6,120 bases of DNA from Cellvibrionales bacterium UBA2034. Its GTDB lineage: Bacteria; Pseudomonadota; Gammaproteobacteria; Pseudomonadales; UBA7239. Of the stretch, positions 5,998 through 6,120 are shown one piece after another. Every line of letters starts with the position of its first letter. Positions within the stretch are counted from its first letter, which is position 1. Where the stretch lies: NCBI GenBank assembly GCA_002333095.1, contig DDBK01000142.1:899-7018 (forward strand), written 5' to 3'. The notes under the pieces were generated by a model. The model was given only the letters and a program-made list of their open reading frames with translations, was not told the DNA's origin and made no database searches. A program made the translations under genes and the position numbers.

Positions 5998-6120
5998 ATG
6001 GATATTCGCAAGATCAAGAAACTGATTGAACTGCTGGAAGAATCAAACATCGGCGAACTGGAAATTCGCGAGGGCGAAGAGACGGTGCGTATCTCGCGCA
6101 ATGGCGTGATGCCGATGATG
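5998..6120 (+). CDS. accB: AccB, biotin carboxyl carrier protein of acetyl-CoA carboxylase, N-terminal fragment
   Basis: AccB carries the biotin that AccC carboxylates and that AccAD uses to make malonyl-CoA, the first committed step of fatty-acid synthesis. The visible 41 residues begin [20 protein letters not shown] and continue [14 protein letters not shown], the conserved N-terminal helix and strand of proteobacterial AccB. The proline/alanine-rich linker and the biotinyl domain with its MKM lysine lie beyond the window. The ATG at 5998 has a GAGGG at 5981-5985, about 12 bases upstream, a slightly long spacing. An A/T-rich 43-base gap separates it from aroQ. The identity is strongly supported by the upstream aroQ and would be settled by an accC gene downstream. 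Confidence 0.93.
   Translation, partial: MDIRKIKKLIELLEESNIGELEIREGEETVRISRNGVMPMM

Overview
The window looks like ordinary chromosomal DNA from a gammaproteobacterium, probably Pseudomonadales or Cellvibrionales-like. The reasons are a Pseudomonas-type Coq7 diiron hydroxylase, an aroQ-accB pair in the order usual for gammaproteobacteria, a FieF-type iron/zinc effluxer and a feoAB operon with an upstream Fur-type palindrome. The exact genus cannot be fixed from the sequence. I see no mobile element, CRISPR array, tRNA or rRNA, and no gene-free stretch longer than about 200 bases.

Layout, left to right. Minus strand 1-414: the 5' end of feoB (cut by the window edge) preceded by feoA, with a 4-base ATGA overlap. 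Between feoA and the divergent coq7 lies a good Fur-box candidate (436-454). Plus strand 549-2419: coq7 (ubiquinone biosynthesis), then a membrane-bound GGDEF diguanylate cyclase. Minus strand 2451-4245 (or to 4341), transcribed right to left: a fieF-like cation efflux gene, a 64-residue YdcH/DUF465 gene and a secreted TPR-like protein, tightly spaced as a probable operon. Plus strand 4365-5318: an NAD-dependent epimerase/SDR-like gene, divergent from fieF. Plus strand 5511 to the end: aroQ (type II 3-dehydroquinate dehydratase) and the start of accB (biotin carboxyl carrier protein).

Functionally the window is mostly housekeeping: quinone synthesis, the shikimate pathway and fatty-acid synthesis, plus c-di-GMP signalling. 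Iron is a loose theme: Fe(II) import (FeoAB, probably Fur-controlled), a diiron enzyme (Coq7) and a predicted Fe(II)/Zn(II) exporter (FieF-like). I do not see a new multi-gene system. The most unusual features are small: three separate short tandem repeats (period 13-15 bases), each at or just before a translation start, and mutually exclusive hairpins in the leader before aroQ.
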